From: Saccharomonospora azurea NA-128 | GTDB taxonomy: Bacteria; Actinomycetota; Actinomycetes; Mycobacteriales; Pseudonocardiaceae | Direction: 5' to 3' | NCBI RefSeq assembly: GCF_000231055.2 | Contig: NZ_CM001466.1 | Coordinates: 2,663,025-2,727,024 of the forward strand | DNA length: 64,000 nucleotides | In this document: positions 17,196 through 25,373 of the stretch, piece by piece | How the letters are laid out: each line of letters opens with the position of its first letter | Position numbering within the stretch: position 1 is the stretch's first letter | The notes under the pieces: model-generated | The model's database searches: none | What the model was told of the DNA's origin: nothing | Seen by the model: the letters and a program-made list of their open reading frames with translations, nothing else | Made by a program: the position numbers and the translations under genes

Positions 17196-18838
17196 ACGTC
17201 ATGAACACCGCCACGCCCGCCGTGCGTTCGGCTCCGGCGGCGGCCGGCGGCACGCTCACCGGCACCGCACAGCTCGTCCGCCTCGCACTGCGCCGCGACC
17301 GCCTGCTGCTCCCGCTGTGGGCGATCGTGGTCGCCGTCCTGCCCGTGTCGAGCGCGGGCGCCTACGACCAGCTGTACCCGGACCCCGCGCAACGAGCGAC
17401 GCTCACGAGCACGCTCGGCGACAACCCGTCCATCGCGTTGTTGTACGGCCCGGCCTACGACCTGTCGACGGCGGGCGGGTTCACGGCGTGGCGGTTCGGC
17501 ACGATGCTGGCGGTGCTGCTCGCCCTGGTGTGCGTGTTCACGCTCGTCCGCCACACGCGCCAGGAGGAGGACACGGGCAGACAGGAACTGCTGTCGTCCA
17601 CAGTGGTCGGTCGACACGCTCCCCTCACCGCGGCCCTGCTCGTCTGCACGGGCTTCGCCCTGGTCGCCGGGCTGGCCACCGCGGGCGGTCTGATCGGCGT
17701 GGGCAACGCCGTGGCGGGGTCGCTGGTGTTCGGGCTGGGGTTGAGCGCGGCGGCGCTGGTGTTCACCGGGGTCGCGGCGGTGACCGCGCAGGTCGCCGAG
17801 TACTCCCGGACGGCCAACGGCCTCGCGGGGGCCGTCCTCGGGGTCGCGTTCGCGTTGCGCGCCGTGGGCGACTCGGCCGACGTGCCGTGGTTGTCGTGGC
17901 TGTCTCCCCTGGGGTGGTCGACACACGCACGGCCGTTCGCCGGAGACGACTCCTGGGTCCTCGCCGTGCCTCTGGTCGTCACCGCACTCCTCGTCGCCGC
18001 GGCGTACGTGCTCCAGAGCCGACGCGACGTCGGGCTCGGCCTCGTGCCGTCCCGGCTCGGGCCCGCGCGCGGGAACGCCCGGCTGCGCTCCACGTTCGCG
18101 CTGGCCGCCCGCCTGCACCGCGGGACACTCACGGGCTGGCTGACCGGTTTCGCGCTGCTCAGCGTGCTGTTCGGGGCGCTCGCGTCGGACATCACCGACA
18201 TCGTGGGCGAGAACGCCGAGATGCGCGAGGTGTTGGCCCGGATGGGCGGCAGCCAGGGCGTGATCGACGCCTACCTCGCGTCGACGGCCAACGTCCTCGG
18301 CATGGTGGCCGCACTCTTCGTCGTGCAGGCGGCGATGCGGATGCGGGCAGAGGAGACCGCGCTGCGGGCGGAACCGCTGCTCACCACGGGTATTTCAAGG
18401 CTTCGGTGGCTGGCGGGGCACCTGGTGTTCGTGTTCGGCGGGGGACTCGCGTTGCTCGTGGTGGCGGGCCTCGGCATGGGCCTCGCGCACGGTGTCCGCG
18501 TCGGCGACGTCGCCGGCAGCACGCCGGACGTGGTGCTGTCGTGCCTCGTGCAGCTTCCCGCCGTGTTCGTCGTCGGTGGGGCCGCGGTCCTGCTGTTCGG
18601 CGCCCTGCCCGCCTACACCGCCGGGGCGTGGGCCGTGGCGGCCTTGGCGTTGCTGATCACCATGTTCGGCCCGGTGCTCGACCTCGACCAGGCGGTGCTG
18701 AACCTCTCGCCCTTCCAGCACGTGCCGAAGGTGCCGAGTGTGGCCGTCACGCTCACGCCGATGCTCTGGTTGGCGGTCGGGGCGGCGGCCCTGACGACGG
18801 CGGGCGTCGTCCGGTTCACCCGGCGCGACATCGGGTGA
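17192..18838 (+). CDS. ABC transporter permease (polyketide-antibiotic exporter type)
   Basis: A 548-aa integral membrane protein with about 12 hydrophobic segments in two homologous halves, as in the TnrB/COG3559 group of antibiotic exporters (for example [58 protein letters not shown]). The short motif [19 protein letters not shown] after the second helix is typical of the family. The start ATG at 17192 overlaps the ATPase stop codon by 4 bp. The substrate is unknown; no biosynthetic genes are adjacent. Confidence 0.9.
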   Translation: MNVMNTATPAVRSAPAAAGGTLTGTAQLVRLALRRDRLLLPLWAIVVAVLPVSSAGAYDQLYPDPAQRATLTSTLGDNPSIALLYGPAYDLSTAGGFTAWRFGTMLAVLLALVCVFTLVRHTRQEEDTGRQELLSSTVVGRHAPLTAALLVCTGFALVAGLATAGGLIGVGNAVAGSLVFGLGLSAAALVFTGVAAVTAQVAEYSRTANGLAGAVLGVAFALRAVGDSADVPWLSWLSPLGWSTHARPFAGDDSWVLAVPLVVTALLVAAAYVLQSRRDVGLGLVPSRLGPARGNARLRSTFALAARLHRGTLTGWLTGFALLSVLFGALASDITDIVGENAEMREVLARMGGSQGVIDAYLASTANVLGMVAALFVVQAAMRMRAEETALRAEPLLTTGISRLRWLAGHLVFVFGGGLALLVVAGLGMGLAHGVRVGDVAGSTPDVVLSCLVQLPAVFVVGGAAVLLFGALPAYTAGAWAVAALALLITMFGPVLDLDQAVLNLSPFQHVPKVPSVAVTLTPMLWLAVGAAALTTAGVVRFTRRDIG

Positions 18839-18844
18839 GCGCGC

Positions 18845-19330
18845 CTAACGCACGCTCACCGTCCCGTCGCCGCTGACGCGGAGCTGCAGCTGCGGGCCGC
18901 CCGCACCGCAACCGGGCCCGTTCGGCGACCCCCACTGCGGGGTGGCCCGCACCGTGCCGGTCGCCAGGGACCCACCCGCGCGGTCCGACACCGTCAGCGT
19001 CACCTGCAGTGGCCGATCCGGCAGGTCGGGCACCGGGGCGAAGCCGGTCGTCTCCCCGGTCTCGCGGACTCCGGCCGAACACACCCCGTCCGGTCCCGTG
19101 TCGTCGCAGCCCTCGTCGACGGCCTCGGTGGCCGGGCGCAGGTCGACGCGGAACGTCTCGCACCGACCGTCCCGGCACACCTCCACCTCGGCGGCGTGGG
19201 CGGCGAGGCCCCGCGCCACGTCCACCCCGATCCCCGACGGCATCCCGATCATGGTGCATTCCGTCGTCCCGCCGGGCATGGCGGCACAACCGGTGAGCAG
19301 CAGGCAGAACGACACGACGGCACGGCGCAT
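18845..19330 (-). CDS. Putative secreted lipoprotein
   Basis: About 161 aa. The N-terminus is a lipoprotein signal (MRRAVVSFCLLLTGCAAM) with lipobox LLTGC, so the mature protein would be lipid-anchored. Six or more further Cys residues (ECTMIG, VCRDGRCETF, GCDDTGPDGVCSAG, GPGCGAGG) suggest disulfides. The C-terminal half is beta-rich (PLQVTLTVSDRAGG). The function is unknown. I chose the ATG at 19330 (GAGAGGG just upstream); a GTG at 19348 would add six residues. It is convergent with the ABC permease, 6 bp apart. Confidence 0.75.
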   Translation of the reverse strand: MRRAVVSFCLLLTGCAAMPGGTTECTMIGMPSGIGVDVARGLAAHAAEVEVCRDGRCETFRVDLRPATEAVDEGCDDTGPDGVCSAGVRETGETTGFAPVPDLPDRPLQVTLTVSDRAGGSLATGTVRATPQWGSPNGPGCGAGGPQLQLRVSGDGTVSVR

Positions 19331-19404
19331 ACCCTCTCGACGCGACACGACCGCCCCGAGGTTGCACGCGTGTCGACGCGACCGCGCTCGGGTAACCCGC
19401 CCGC

Positions 19405-20865
19405 ATGAGCGAGCACGACATCATCGACCGGGTCCGCAAGCACCTGCTCGTCGGGGGACGCTGGCGCGCGTCCGCGGACGGCAGCGTGTTCGGCGTGTCC
19501 GATCCCGGCACCGGAGCGACACTGTGCGAGGTCGCGGACGGGCAGGCCGACGACGCGAAGGCCGCCGTGGAGACCGCCGTCGAGGCACAGGACGAGTGGG
19601 CGGCGACGCCACCCCGGCAACGCGGGGAGATCCTGCGGCGCGCATGGCAGTTGATGACCGATCGCACCGACGAGCTCGCGACGCTCATGACCCTGGAGAT
19701 GGGCAAGAGCCTCACCGAGTCGCGCGCCGAGGTCGCCTACGCCGCCGACTACTTCCGATGGTTCTCCGAGGAGGCGGTGCGCATCGACGGCAACTACAAG
19801 CGCACCCCGGACGGCAGCGCCCGCATGATCGTCACCCGCCAACCCGTGGGGCCGTGCCTGCTCATCACACCGTGGAACTTCCCGCTGGCCATGGGCACCC
19901 GCAAGATCGGACCCGCGATCGCGGCGGGCTGCACGATGATCGTCAAACCCGCGCAGCTGACCCCGCTGTCGATGCTCGCCCTCGCCGATCTGCTCGCCGA
20001 GGCGGGCGTCCCGGACGGCGTGGTGAACGTCGTGCCGAGCACGTCGGCGAGCCGCGTCGTCAACCCGGTGCTCGCCGACCCACGCATCCGGAAGATGTCG
20101 TTCACCGGGTCCACCGAGGTGGGCCGCATGCTCGTGGAACAGTGCGCACCGAACCTGCAGCGCATGTCGATGGAACTCGGGGGCAACGCCGCTTTCCTGG
20201 TGTTCTCCGATGCCGACCTCGACGCCGCCGTGGAAGGGGCGGTGACCGCGAAGATGCGCAACAACGGCGAGTCGTGCGTCGCCGCAAACCGGTTCCTCGT
20301 GCAGTCGTCCGTCGCCGAGGAGTTCACCCGCAAACTCACCGACCGCATGGCGGAGCTGCGCATGGGGCACGGCACGCAACCCGACGTGGTGGTCGGACCG
20401 CTCGTCAACGAGGGCCAGCGCGCGACGGTGTCCGAACTCGTCGAGGACGCGGTGAGCCGCGGCGCCCGAGCGACGACGGGCGGCGAACCCGGCGGCGGTG
20501 ACGGCTACTTCTACCGCCCCACCGTGCTCGCCGACGTTCCCGACGACGCCCGCATCCTCCGCGAGGAGGTGTTCGGGCCGGTCGCGCCCGTAACGACGTT
20601 CGCCGACGAGGACGAGGCACTCGCGGGGGCGAACGACACGGAGTACGGCCTCGTCGGCTACGTGTTCACCCGCGACCTCGACCGCGCGATCCGGGTCGGC
20701 GAGGGCTTGGCCACCGGCATGGTGGGCATCAACACCGGACTGGTCTCCAACGCCTCCGCACCCTTCGGCGGGGTGAAGGCGTCCGGGTTCGGTCGCGAGG
20801 GTGGCGACGAGGGTCTGGCCGAGTACCTGGAGACCAAGTACCTGTCGCTGGCCCTGCGGTCGTGA
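19405..20865 (+). CDS. gabD: NAD(P)-dependent succinate-semialdehyde/aldehyde dehydrogenase
   Basis: A 486-aa ALDH-superfamily enzyme most like succinate-semialdehyde dehydrogenases, which oxidise succinate semialdehyde to succinate in GABA degradation. Visible: the cofactor-binding segment ITPWNFPLAMGTRKIGPAIA, FTGSTEVGR, general-base Glu in MELGGNAAFLVF (around 254) and catalytic Cys in NNGESCVAANRF (around 290). The usual NAGQTC is replaced by NNGESC, as in some actinobacterial paralogues. No Shine-Dalgarno precedes the ATG; TAACCC sits 6 nt upstream, so the transcript may be leaderless. Substrate preference is inferred from family resemblance only. Confidence 0.85.
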   Translation: MSEHDIIDRVRKHLLVGGRWRASADGSVFGVSDPGTGATLCEVADGQADDAKAAVETAVEAQDEWAATPPRQRGEILRRAWQLMTDRTDELATLMTLEMGKSLTESRAEVAYAADYFRWFSEEAVRIDGNYKRTPDGSARMIVTRQPVGPCLLITPWNFPLAMGTRKIGPAIAAGCTMIVKPAQLTPLSMLALADLLAEAGVPDGVVNVVPSTSASRVVNPVLADPRIRKMSFTGSTEVGRMLVEQCAPNLQRMSMELGGNAAFLVFSDADLDAAVEGAVTAKMRNNGESCVAANRFLVQSSVAEEFTRKLTDRMAELRMGHGTQPDVVVGPLVNEGQRATVSELVEDAVSRGARATTGGEPGGGDGYFYRPTVLADVPDDARILREEVFGPVAPVTTFADEDEALAGANDTEYGLVGYVFTRDLDRAIRVGEGLATGMVGINTGLVSNASAPFGGVKASGFGREGGDEGLAEYLETKYLSLALRS

Positions 20866-20887
20866 GCGACGCGCGGCCCAGGCGGCG

Positions 20888-21703
20888 TCAGCGCGCGTGC
20901 CTGCGCACCTCGTCCTCCGCCTTCTCCAGGGCGGCCCTGGCGCGTTCGGTCCGCCGACGCGCCTTGGTCTCCTCGCGCTCGGCGGCCCGCAGTTCCTTGC
21001 GGGCCTCGTCGCGCGCACGCCTGGCCCGGACCTCGGCCTCGCGCCGCTGACGCTCGGCCGCGGCGCGGTCGTCGTCCTGCCGGGTCTTCGTCGGCGTCCG
21101 GCCGCGCTCGGGTTCGCGCGCGGCCGGACGTTCTGCCGTGTCGCGGGTGTCCGGTGAAGACTTCGGCGTCGGCTTCGTCCTCTTCGCTCGGCTTCGAGGA
21201 GGCGGACTCTCGACGGGCAGCCAGGCCGCTTCGAAGACGTCCGAAGGAGACAGTGCCGAGGTCAGACACCCGTCGGCGACCGCCCGGGCGGCGTCGGCGT
21301 CGCCCACCGCCGCTTCCAGGGTCGCGGCGACCTCGCGGCGGACCGACTCTCCGAGAGCACCCGAGGCCGGCGTTTCCGCCCGTTCGACGAGGGCGCGCAC
21401 ACGGTCGGTGCGCTCGCGCGTCAGCTCCCGGAGCCGATCGCCCGCCAACTCCCGATGCGCCGCCCGCAGCCGGTCCCCGAGTTCGGCGAGCGCGCTCACC
21501 TCGTCCGGATGCTGCCGCGCCAACCGGTTCACGAGCGCTGCGGCCGTGGTCGGTTTGCGTAGCTTTCGGATCTCTGCGGCGAGATTTTTCTCACCACGTT
21601 CCCGCGCCCGCGCGGCGTGTTCCTCACGCGTCGTCACGAACTCGCCCGGGTCGACGCCGTAGAGCTCTGTGACCACGGCATCGAGCTTGTCGCTCGCTCC
21701 CAT
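20888..21703 (-). CDS. Conserved helical/coiled-coil protein of unknown function
   Basis: A 271-aa, very charged protein. The N-terminal ~110 residues are helical (LDAVVTELYGVDPGEFVTTR, then AALVNRLARQHPDEVSALAE). A Pro/Lys/Thr-rich linker spans about 170-205. The C-terminal ~65 residues are an Arg/Ala/Glu coiled coil (AERQRREAEVRARRARDEAR). There is no signal peptide or membrane segment. I recognise the general type from other actinobacteria but know no function. It is convergent with gabD and divergent from the glutaredoxin-like gene. Confidence 0.75.
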   Translation of the reverse strand: MGASDKLDAVVTELYGVDPGEFVTTREEHAARARERGEKNLAAEIRKLRKPTTAAALVNRLARQHPDEVSALAELGDRLRAAHRELAGDRLRELTRERTDRVRALVERAETPASGALGESVRREVAATLEAAVGDADAARAVADGCLTSALSPSDVFEAAWLPVESPPPRSRAKRTKPTPKSSPDTRDTAERPAAREPERGRTPTKTRQDDDRAAAERQRREAEVRARRARDEARKELRAAEREETKARRRTERARAALEKAEDEVRRHAR

Positions 21704-21780
21704 GTGTCACAGAGTCCCGCAGGGCGGCCGATCAAGCACGAGTCGGTCACGGTTACGGTGTCGGGAGAGGGAGGACCACA

Positions 21781-22083
21781 TTGGGTATCGACACCATCGA
21801 GTTCTACTGGCGGCCGGGCTGCCCGTTCTGCGCGATCCTGAGGGGTCGGCTTCGGGAGAGCGGCCTGCCGGTGCGGGAAATCAACATCTGGGAGGACTCC
21901 GACGCCGCCGCGCGCGTGCGTTCGGTGAACCAGGGCAACGAGACCGTTCCGACCGTCTTCATCGGTGACCGTGCTCTGGTCAACCCGAGCATGGACGAGC
22001 TGACCGCCGTCATCGAGCGGGAGGCTCCCGAGCTGTTCGACCTGGCTCAGCCGGCCGCTCAGGGCCACGGCTCGCGGCACTGA
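21781..22083 (+). CDS. Glutaredoxin-family protein (mycoredoxin-like)
   Basis: A 100-aa thioredoxin-fold protein with the CPFC redox motif (YWRPGCPFC, Cys at about 14 and 17), the cis-Pro loop TVPTVFIGD and the GxxxNPSMDEL helix start found in actinobacterial mycoredoxin/NrdH-like proteins. These reduce disulfides with mycothiol or thioredoxin-reductase systems. The start is a TTG at 21781 behind a GGGAGG ribosome-binding site. It is convergent with the nitroreductase-like gene. Confidence 0.88.
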   Translation: MGIDTIEFYWRPGCPFCAILRGRLRESGLPVREINIWEDSDAAARVRSVNQGNETVPTVFIGDRALVNPSMDELTAVIEREAPELFDLAQPAAQGHGSRH

Positions 22084-22089
22084 GTCCGT

Positions 22090-22569
22090 TCACCCCGCCG
22101 TCGGCGGGTCCGTCGCCACGATCCGGAACACGGGATGCCGGGCCGCGGCGACACGGAGCTCGTCGTCGGACGCATCGGCGGTGACGCCGTCGAAGTAGGC
22201 CCCGACCTCCCACCCCCAGCGCCTCAGATAGGCGCGTAGGACCGGGAGCCGGGCGTCGTCGAGGACCTCGATCCCGTCGAACCACTGTTCGCGCCTACCC
22301 ACGGTCAACCGGCCGGTTCGGGCGGCGCGGAGGTTGCGCACCCATTCGGTCGTGCCCCGCGCGGCGACGAGGTACTGCTCGCCGTCGAGGCTGAGCACGT
22401 TCACCGGAGTCGATCGCATGATCCCGGTCGTGCGCCCCGGAACGGAGAGCACGCGACTGCCCCACATGCTCAAGCCGCGTCGGGTGAGCGCGCCGACCAC
22501 GCGGTTCAGCACCCGGGTCACGCGCCCGGGCGGCAGGTAGTGGACTGCATTCTTGGCTGGGCCGGACAT
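22090..22569 (-). CDS. Deazaflavin (F420)-dependent nitroreductase-family protein
   Basis: A 159-aa member of the split beta-barrel DUF385/Ddn family (GRTTGIMRSTPVNVLSLDGE; YLVAARGTTEWVRNLRAARTG; RLPVLRAYLRRWGWEVGAYF). Characterised relatives in mycobacteria use F420H2 to reduce quinones or nitro compounds. The ATG at 22569 has an AAGGAGG ribosome-binding site. It diverges from a TetR regulator across a region with matched palindromes, so it is a probable target of that repressor. Confidence 0.88.
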   Translation of the reverse strand: MSGPAKNAVHYLPPGRVTRVLNRVVGALTRRGLSMWGSRVLSVPGRTTGIMRSTPVNVLSLDGEQYLVAARGTTEWVRNLRAARTGRLTVGRREQWFDGIEVLDDARLPVLRAYLRRWGWEVGAYFDGVTADASDDELRVAAARHPVFRIVATDPPTAG

Positions 22570-22598
22570 TCGACGCCTCCTTCACGACGATCGAAGCA

Positions 22599-22663
22599 AG
22601 AGCAGTGCTCTCGTTTCAGGCCAGTGAACACCACCCGGCGCGTCACTGCAAGAGCACCGCTCT
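22599..22663. promoter_or_regulatory. Paired palindromic operators between the Ddn-like gene and tetR
   Basis: Two similar inverted repeats, AGAGCAGTGCTCT (22599-22611) and AGAGCACCGCTCT (22651-22663), with centres 52 bp apart, lie in the divergent promoter region. A degenerate third half-site (AGCGCTCT) follows near 22674. Such sites are what a TetR-family autorepressor would bind. Confidence 0.65.
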
Positions 22664-22703
22664 CGTGCAAGTGCAGCGCTCTCCGCCATGTCAGACTGAC
22701 CCC

Positions 22704-23429
22704 ATGCCCCCGACACCTACCCACCGCACCGCCCGGCAACGCGCTCGGGCGGAGATCACCCTGGCGATCAAGGACGAGGCTCGGCGCCAGCTCGCCGTGC
22801 AGGGCGCGACCGCCCTGTCACTCCGCGCCGTCGCGCGGGAACTGGGCATGGTGTCGTCGGCGCTGTACCGCTACTTCCCCAGCCGCGACGACCTGCTCAC
22901 CGCGCTGATCATCGACGCCTACGACGGACTCGGTGCGACCGTGGAAGCAGCCGTGCGCCCCGACGACCCCGCACGCGCGCAGTGGCGCGCCGCCTGCCAC
23001 GCCGTCCGCGACTGGGCTCGCGCGCACCCGCACGAGTACCTGCTGCTCTACGGCTCTCCGGTCCCCGGCTACCGCGCGCCGCAGGACACGATCCGCCCGG
23101 GCGGCCGCGTCCCGACGGCGCTGGTCGAGATCCTCGCGAGAGCGGCGGCGCGCGGCGAGGTCGCCGCCCAGGCCCCGGACGAGCCCGCCGTCCCCGACGA
23201 GTTGCTCACCCAGCTCGCGACGATCACCACCGTGGTCGGCGTGGAGGTCCCCGCGCCGCTGCTGGCGAAGGGGCTCGCCGCGTGGACGCAACTGTTCGGG
23301 ATGGTGGGCTTCGAGCTGACGGGCCAGTTCGCGGGCACTCTGGAGCCCGCGGACGCGTTCGTCTCCCACACGATCGAACGAATGGCCGACTTCGTCGGTC
23401 TTGCCGGTGAACGCCGGAATGGCGGGTGA
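22704..23429 (+). CDS. TetR-family transcriptional regulator
   Basis: A 241-aa regulator. The N-terminal HTH is visible (ALSLRAVARELGMVSSALYR, then YFPSRDDLLTALI), followed by an all-helical ligand-binding domain of the TetR_C_13/WHG type (ACHAVRDWARAHPHEYLLLY; TQLFGMVGFELTGQF). It starts at ATG 22704. It is divergent from the Ddn-like reductase, and the intergenic palindromes suggest it represses both genes. The ligand is unknown. Confidence 0.9.
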   Translation: MPPTPTHRTARQRARAEITLAIKDEARRQLAVQGATALSLRAVARELGMVSSALYRYFPSRDDLLTALIIDAYDGLGATVEAAVRPDDPARAQWRAACHAVRDWARAHPHEYLLLYGSPVPGYRAPQDTIRPGGRVPTALVEILARAAARGEVAAQAPDEPAVPDELLTQLATITTVVGVEVPAPLLAKGLAAWTQLFGMVGFELTGQFAGTLEPADAFVSHTIERMADFVGLAGERRNGG

Positions 23430-23484
23430 CGCTCAACGGCGCGACGATCGGGCAGTCGGCGCAGACGCCGACGAGCACGACCAC

Positions 23485-23514
23485 CAACGACAGCGACCAA
23501 CGACAGCGACCAAC
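23485..23514. repeat. Short 13-bp tandem repeat upstream of the OsmC-like gene
   Basis: CAACGACAGCGAC occurs twice in tandem plus CAAC of a third copy, just before the ribosome-binding site region of the OsmC gene. Probably a local slippage product. Confidence 0.6.
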
Positions 23515-23541
23515 CGGCGACGAACCGTCGAAGGAGAATTC

Positions 23542-23973
23542 ATGGCCACGCGTGAGGCGACCACTCACTGGACGGGTGGGCTCAACAGCGGGTCGGGCGC
23601 GTTGACGCTCGACTCGTCCAACTCGGCTCGGTTCAACGTCACCTTCCCCCGCCGGATCGGCGAACCCGAGGGGACGTCGAGCCCCGAGGAGCTGATCGCG
23701 GCCGCCCAGGCGTCGTGCCTGGCGATGAACCTCGCCGGAACCCTGGAGAAGGACGGCCTGACGCCCGGGACCATCGACGTGACCGCCGCGGTGACCGTCG
23801 AACCCTCCGACGGAGGGCTCAGCATCAACACCGTGGCGATCACGCTGCGGGCCTCGGTGGACGGTGTCGACGAGGAGCGGTTCACCCAGCTCGCGCAGAA
23901 GGCGAAGGACACGTGTCCCGTCAGTCGCGCGCTCGCGGGCACCACGATCACGATGGACGCCGCCCTCGCCTGA
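23542..23973 (+). CDS. OsmC-family peroxiredoxin
   Basis: A 143-aa hydroperoxide-reducing protein of the OsmC subgroup. The two catalytic cysteines are present in AAQASCLAMNLAG (around 62) and DTCPVSRALAG (around 128); N-terminal Arg and Glu residues near the active site are conserved (EGTSSPEELIAAAQ). The start ATG at 23542 has a strong AAGGAG. It acts in the cytoplasm on organic peroxides using thiol donors. It is convergent with the ketosynthase gene. Confidence 0.93.
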   Translation: MATREATTHWTGGLNSGSGALTLDSSNSARFNVTFPRRIGEPEGTSSPEELIAAAQASCLAMNLAGTLEKDGLTPGTIDVTAAVTVEPSDGGLSINTVAITLRASVDGVDEERFTQLAQKAKDTCPVSRALAGTTITMDAALA

Positions 23974-23988
23974 CACCGTCCTGGCGGA

Positions 23989-25164
23989 TCAGGCCGGCGG
24001 TGCCAGCACGATCACGGAGTTGTGGCCCCCCATGCCGAGGGACGACTTCACGGTGAGCCGGTCGTTCACCGGCACGGTGCCGTGCAGCAGCCGGGGGTGC
24101 GCCGGGGCGACGCGAGGTGGCGCGGGCACGTGACCGCGGTCGTAGCCGAGGGCCGCCACGGCCACCTCGACGGCCGCCGCCGCCCCCTGGCAGTGCCCGA
24201 CCAGCGGTTTCACCGAGTACAACCCGGCGTCGTCGGCGAACAGCTCGTCCGCGATCGTCGCCTCGGCCAGGTCGCACTGCCGGGTGCCCGGGCCGTGCGC
24301 GTTGAGGTACCCGACCGCCGTCCCCGGCACGTCCGCGTCGCTCAGCGCCTCGGCGAAGCTGCGCCGCACCTGGTGCAGCTCCGGGTCGATCGAGGTGGCG
24401 TGGAAGGCGTCGTGCGACATGGCCCCGCCCAGCAGCCACGAGTACGGTTCCCGCGCCCGTCCGGACAGCACGAACGCCACCGAGGCCTCGCCCATCACGA
24501 AGCCGCGGCTGCCCTCCTGGAACGGACGGCACCCATCGAGCGGGTCGGTGTCCACCACGGTGACACCGAGTCGCACGAAGTGCCGGACGTTCTCGGGCGT
24601 GAGCGACAGGTCGGTGGCGACGAGCACGACGTCGTCGACGATCCCGGCCTCCAGCCACAGCTTCGCGGTGAGCAACCCGGCGTTGCCCGACGCGCACATG
24701 GCCGAGACGTTCATGGCGGGGCCGTGGAAGCCGTACTCCTGCATCAACGTCGACATCGGCGTCGACGGCATGAGCGCCAGATAGTCCCTCGGCCGGAGGT
24801 CGCCGTGCTCGGCCAGGTAGAAGTCGCGCCACAGCTCGACCTCGCCGAGCACGACCGCGTGGAGCAGCCCCACGCGGCGCCCCTCTCGCCACCCGCGCCG
24901 GTGTGCGTCGTCGATCGCCTCGCGCGCGGCCGACCGCATGGCCCTGGCGAACCGCCCCCTGCCGTCCGCCTCGACACCACCGTCCGGGACCCGGGCCACC
25001 CACCCGGCGTCGGGCACGTCGCCGTCGACGTCACCGCCGAAGCCACGCGTGAGCACGGCCGCGGGCTTGGTCGTCCGCAGGCCCTCCCACAGTGCCTCGC
25101 GGCCCCAGCCGTAGCCGGTGACCGCACCAATACCGCAAATGCCTATTCCACCTGGTGAACTCAT
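23989..25164 (-). CDS. Stand-alone beta-ketoacyl synthase
   Basis: A 391-aa thiolase-fold condensing enzyme. The KAS I/II Cys-His-His triad is visible: Cys in VSAMCASGNAGLL (around 156), His in NAHGPGTRQCD (around 288) and His in VKPLVGHCQGAAAAVE (around 320). The C-terminus has the GMGGHNSVIVL signature of the fold. The active-site flank MCASG differs from the usual TACA/TACS of FabF. No ACP, ketoreductase or acyltransferase gene is nearby, so this is an orphan. It may contribute to lipid or polyketide synthesis; the substrate is unknown. Confidence 0.88.
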   Translation of the reverse strand: MSSPGGIGICGIGAVTGYGWGREALWEGLRTTKPAAVLTRGFGGDVDGDVPDAGWVARVPDGGVEADGRGRFARAMRSAAREAIDDAHRRGWREGRRVGLLHAVVLGEVELWRDFYLAEHGDLRPRDYLALMPSTPMSTLMQEYGFHGPAMNVSAMCASGNAGLLTAKLWLEAGIVDDVVLVATDLSLTPENVRHFVRLGVTVVDTDPLDGCRPFQEGSRGFVMGEASVAFVLSGRAREPYSWLLGGAMSHDAFHATSIDPELHQVRRSFAEALSDADVPGTAVGYLNAHGPGTRQCDLAEATIADELFADDAGLYSVKPLVGHCQGAAAAVEVAVAALGYDRGHVPAPPRVAPAHPRLLHGTVPVNDRLTVKSSLGMGGHNSVIVLAPPA

Positions 25165-25373
25165 GATGTCCCCTCACTTCCGTACCCTTTTCCGGGGCAC
25201 CGGTGCCGTCCCCTGCCGAACGGCACCGCCCGAAATATCCGCCTACTCTGGTGACGGCCCGTCGAGCCGAAAGAGGACGCGTGCCGCAAGAGACGAGGGA
25301 CGATTCCTCCTATTCGCCCAGCGGTGATTTCATGCTGTAATCGAACTCCCGGCGACGAGCAGCGGATGGACTG

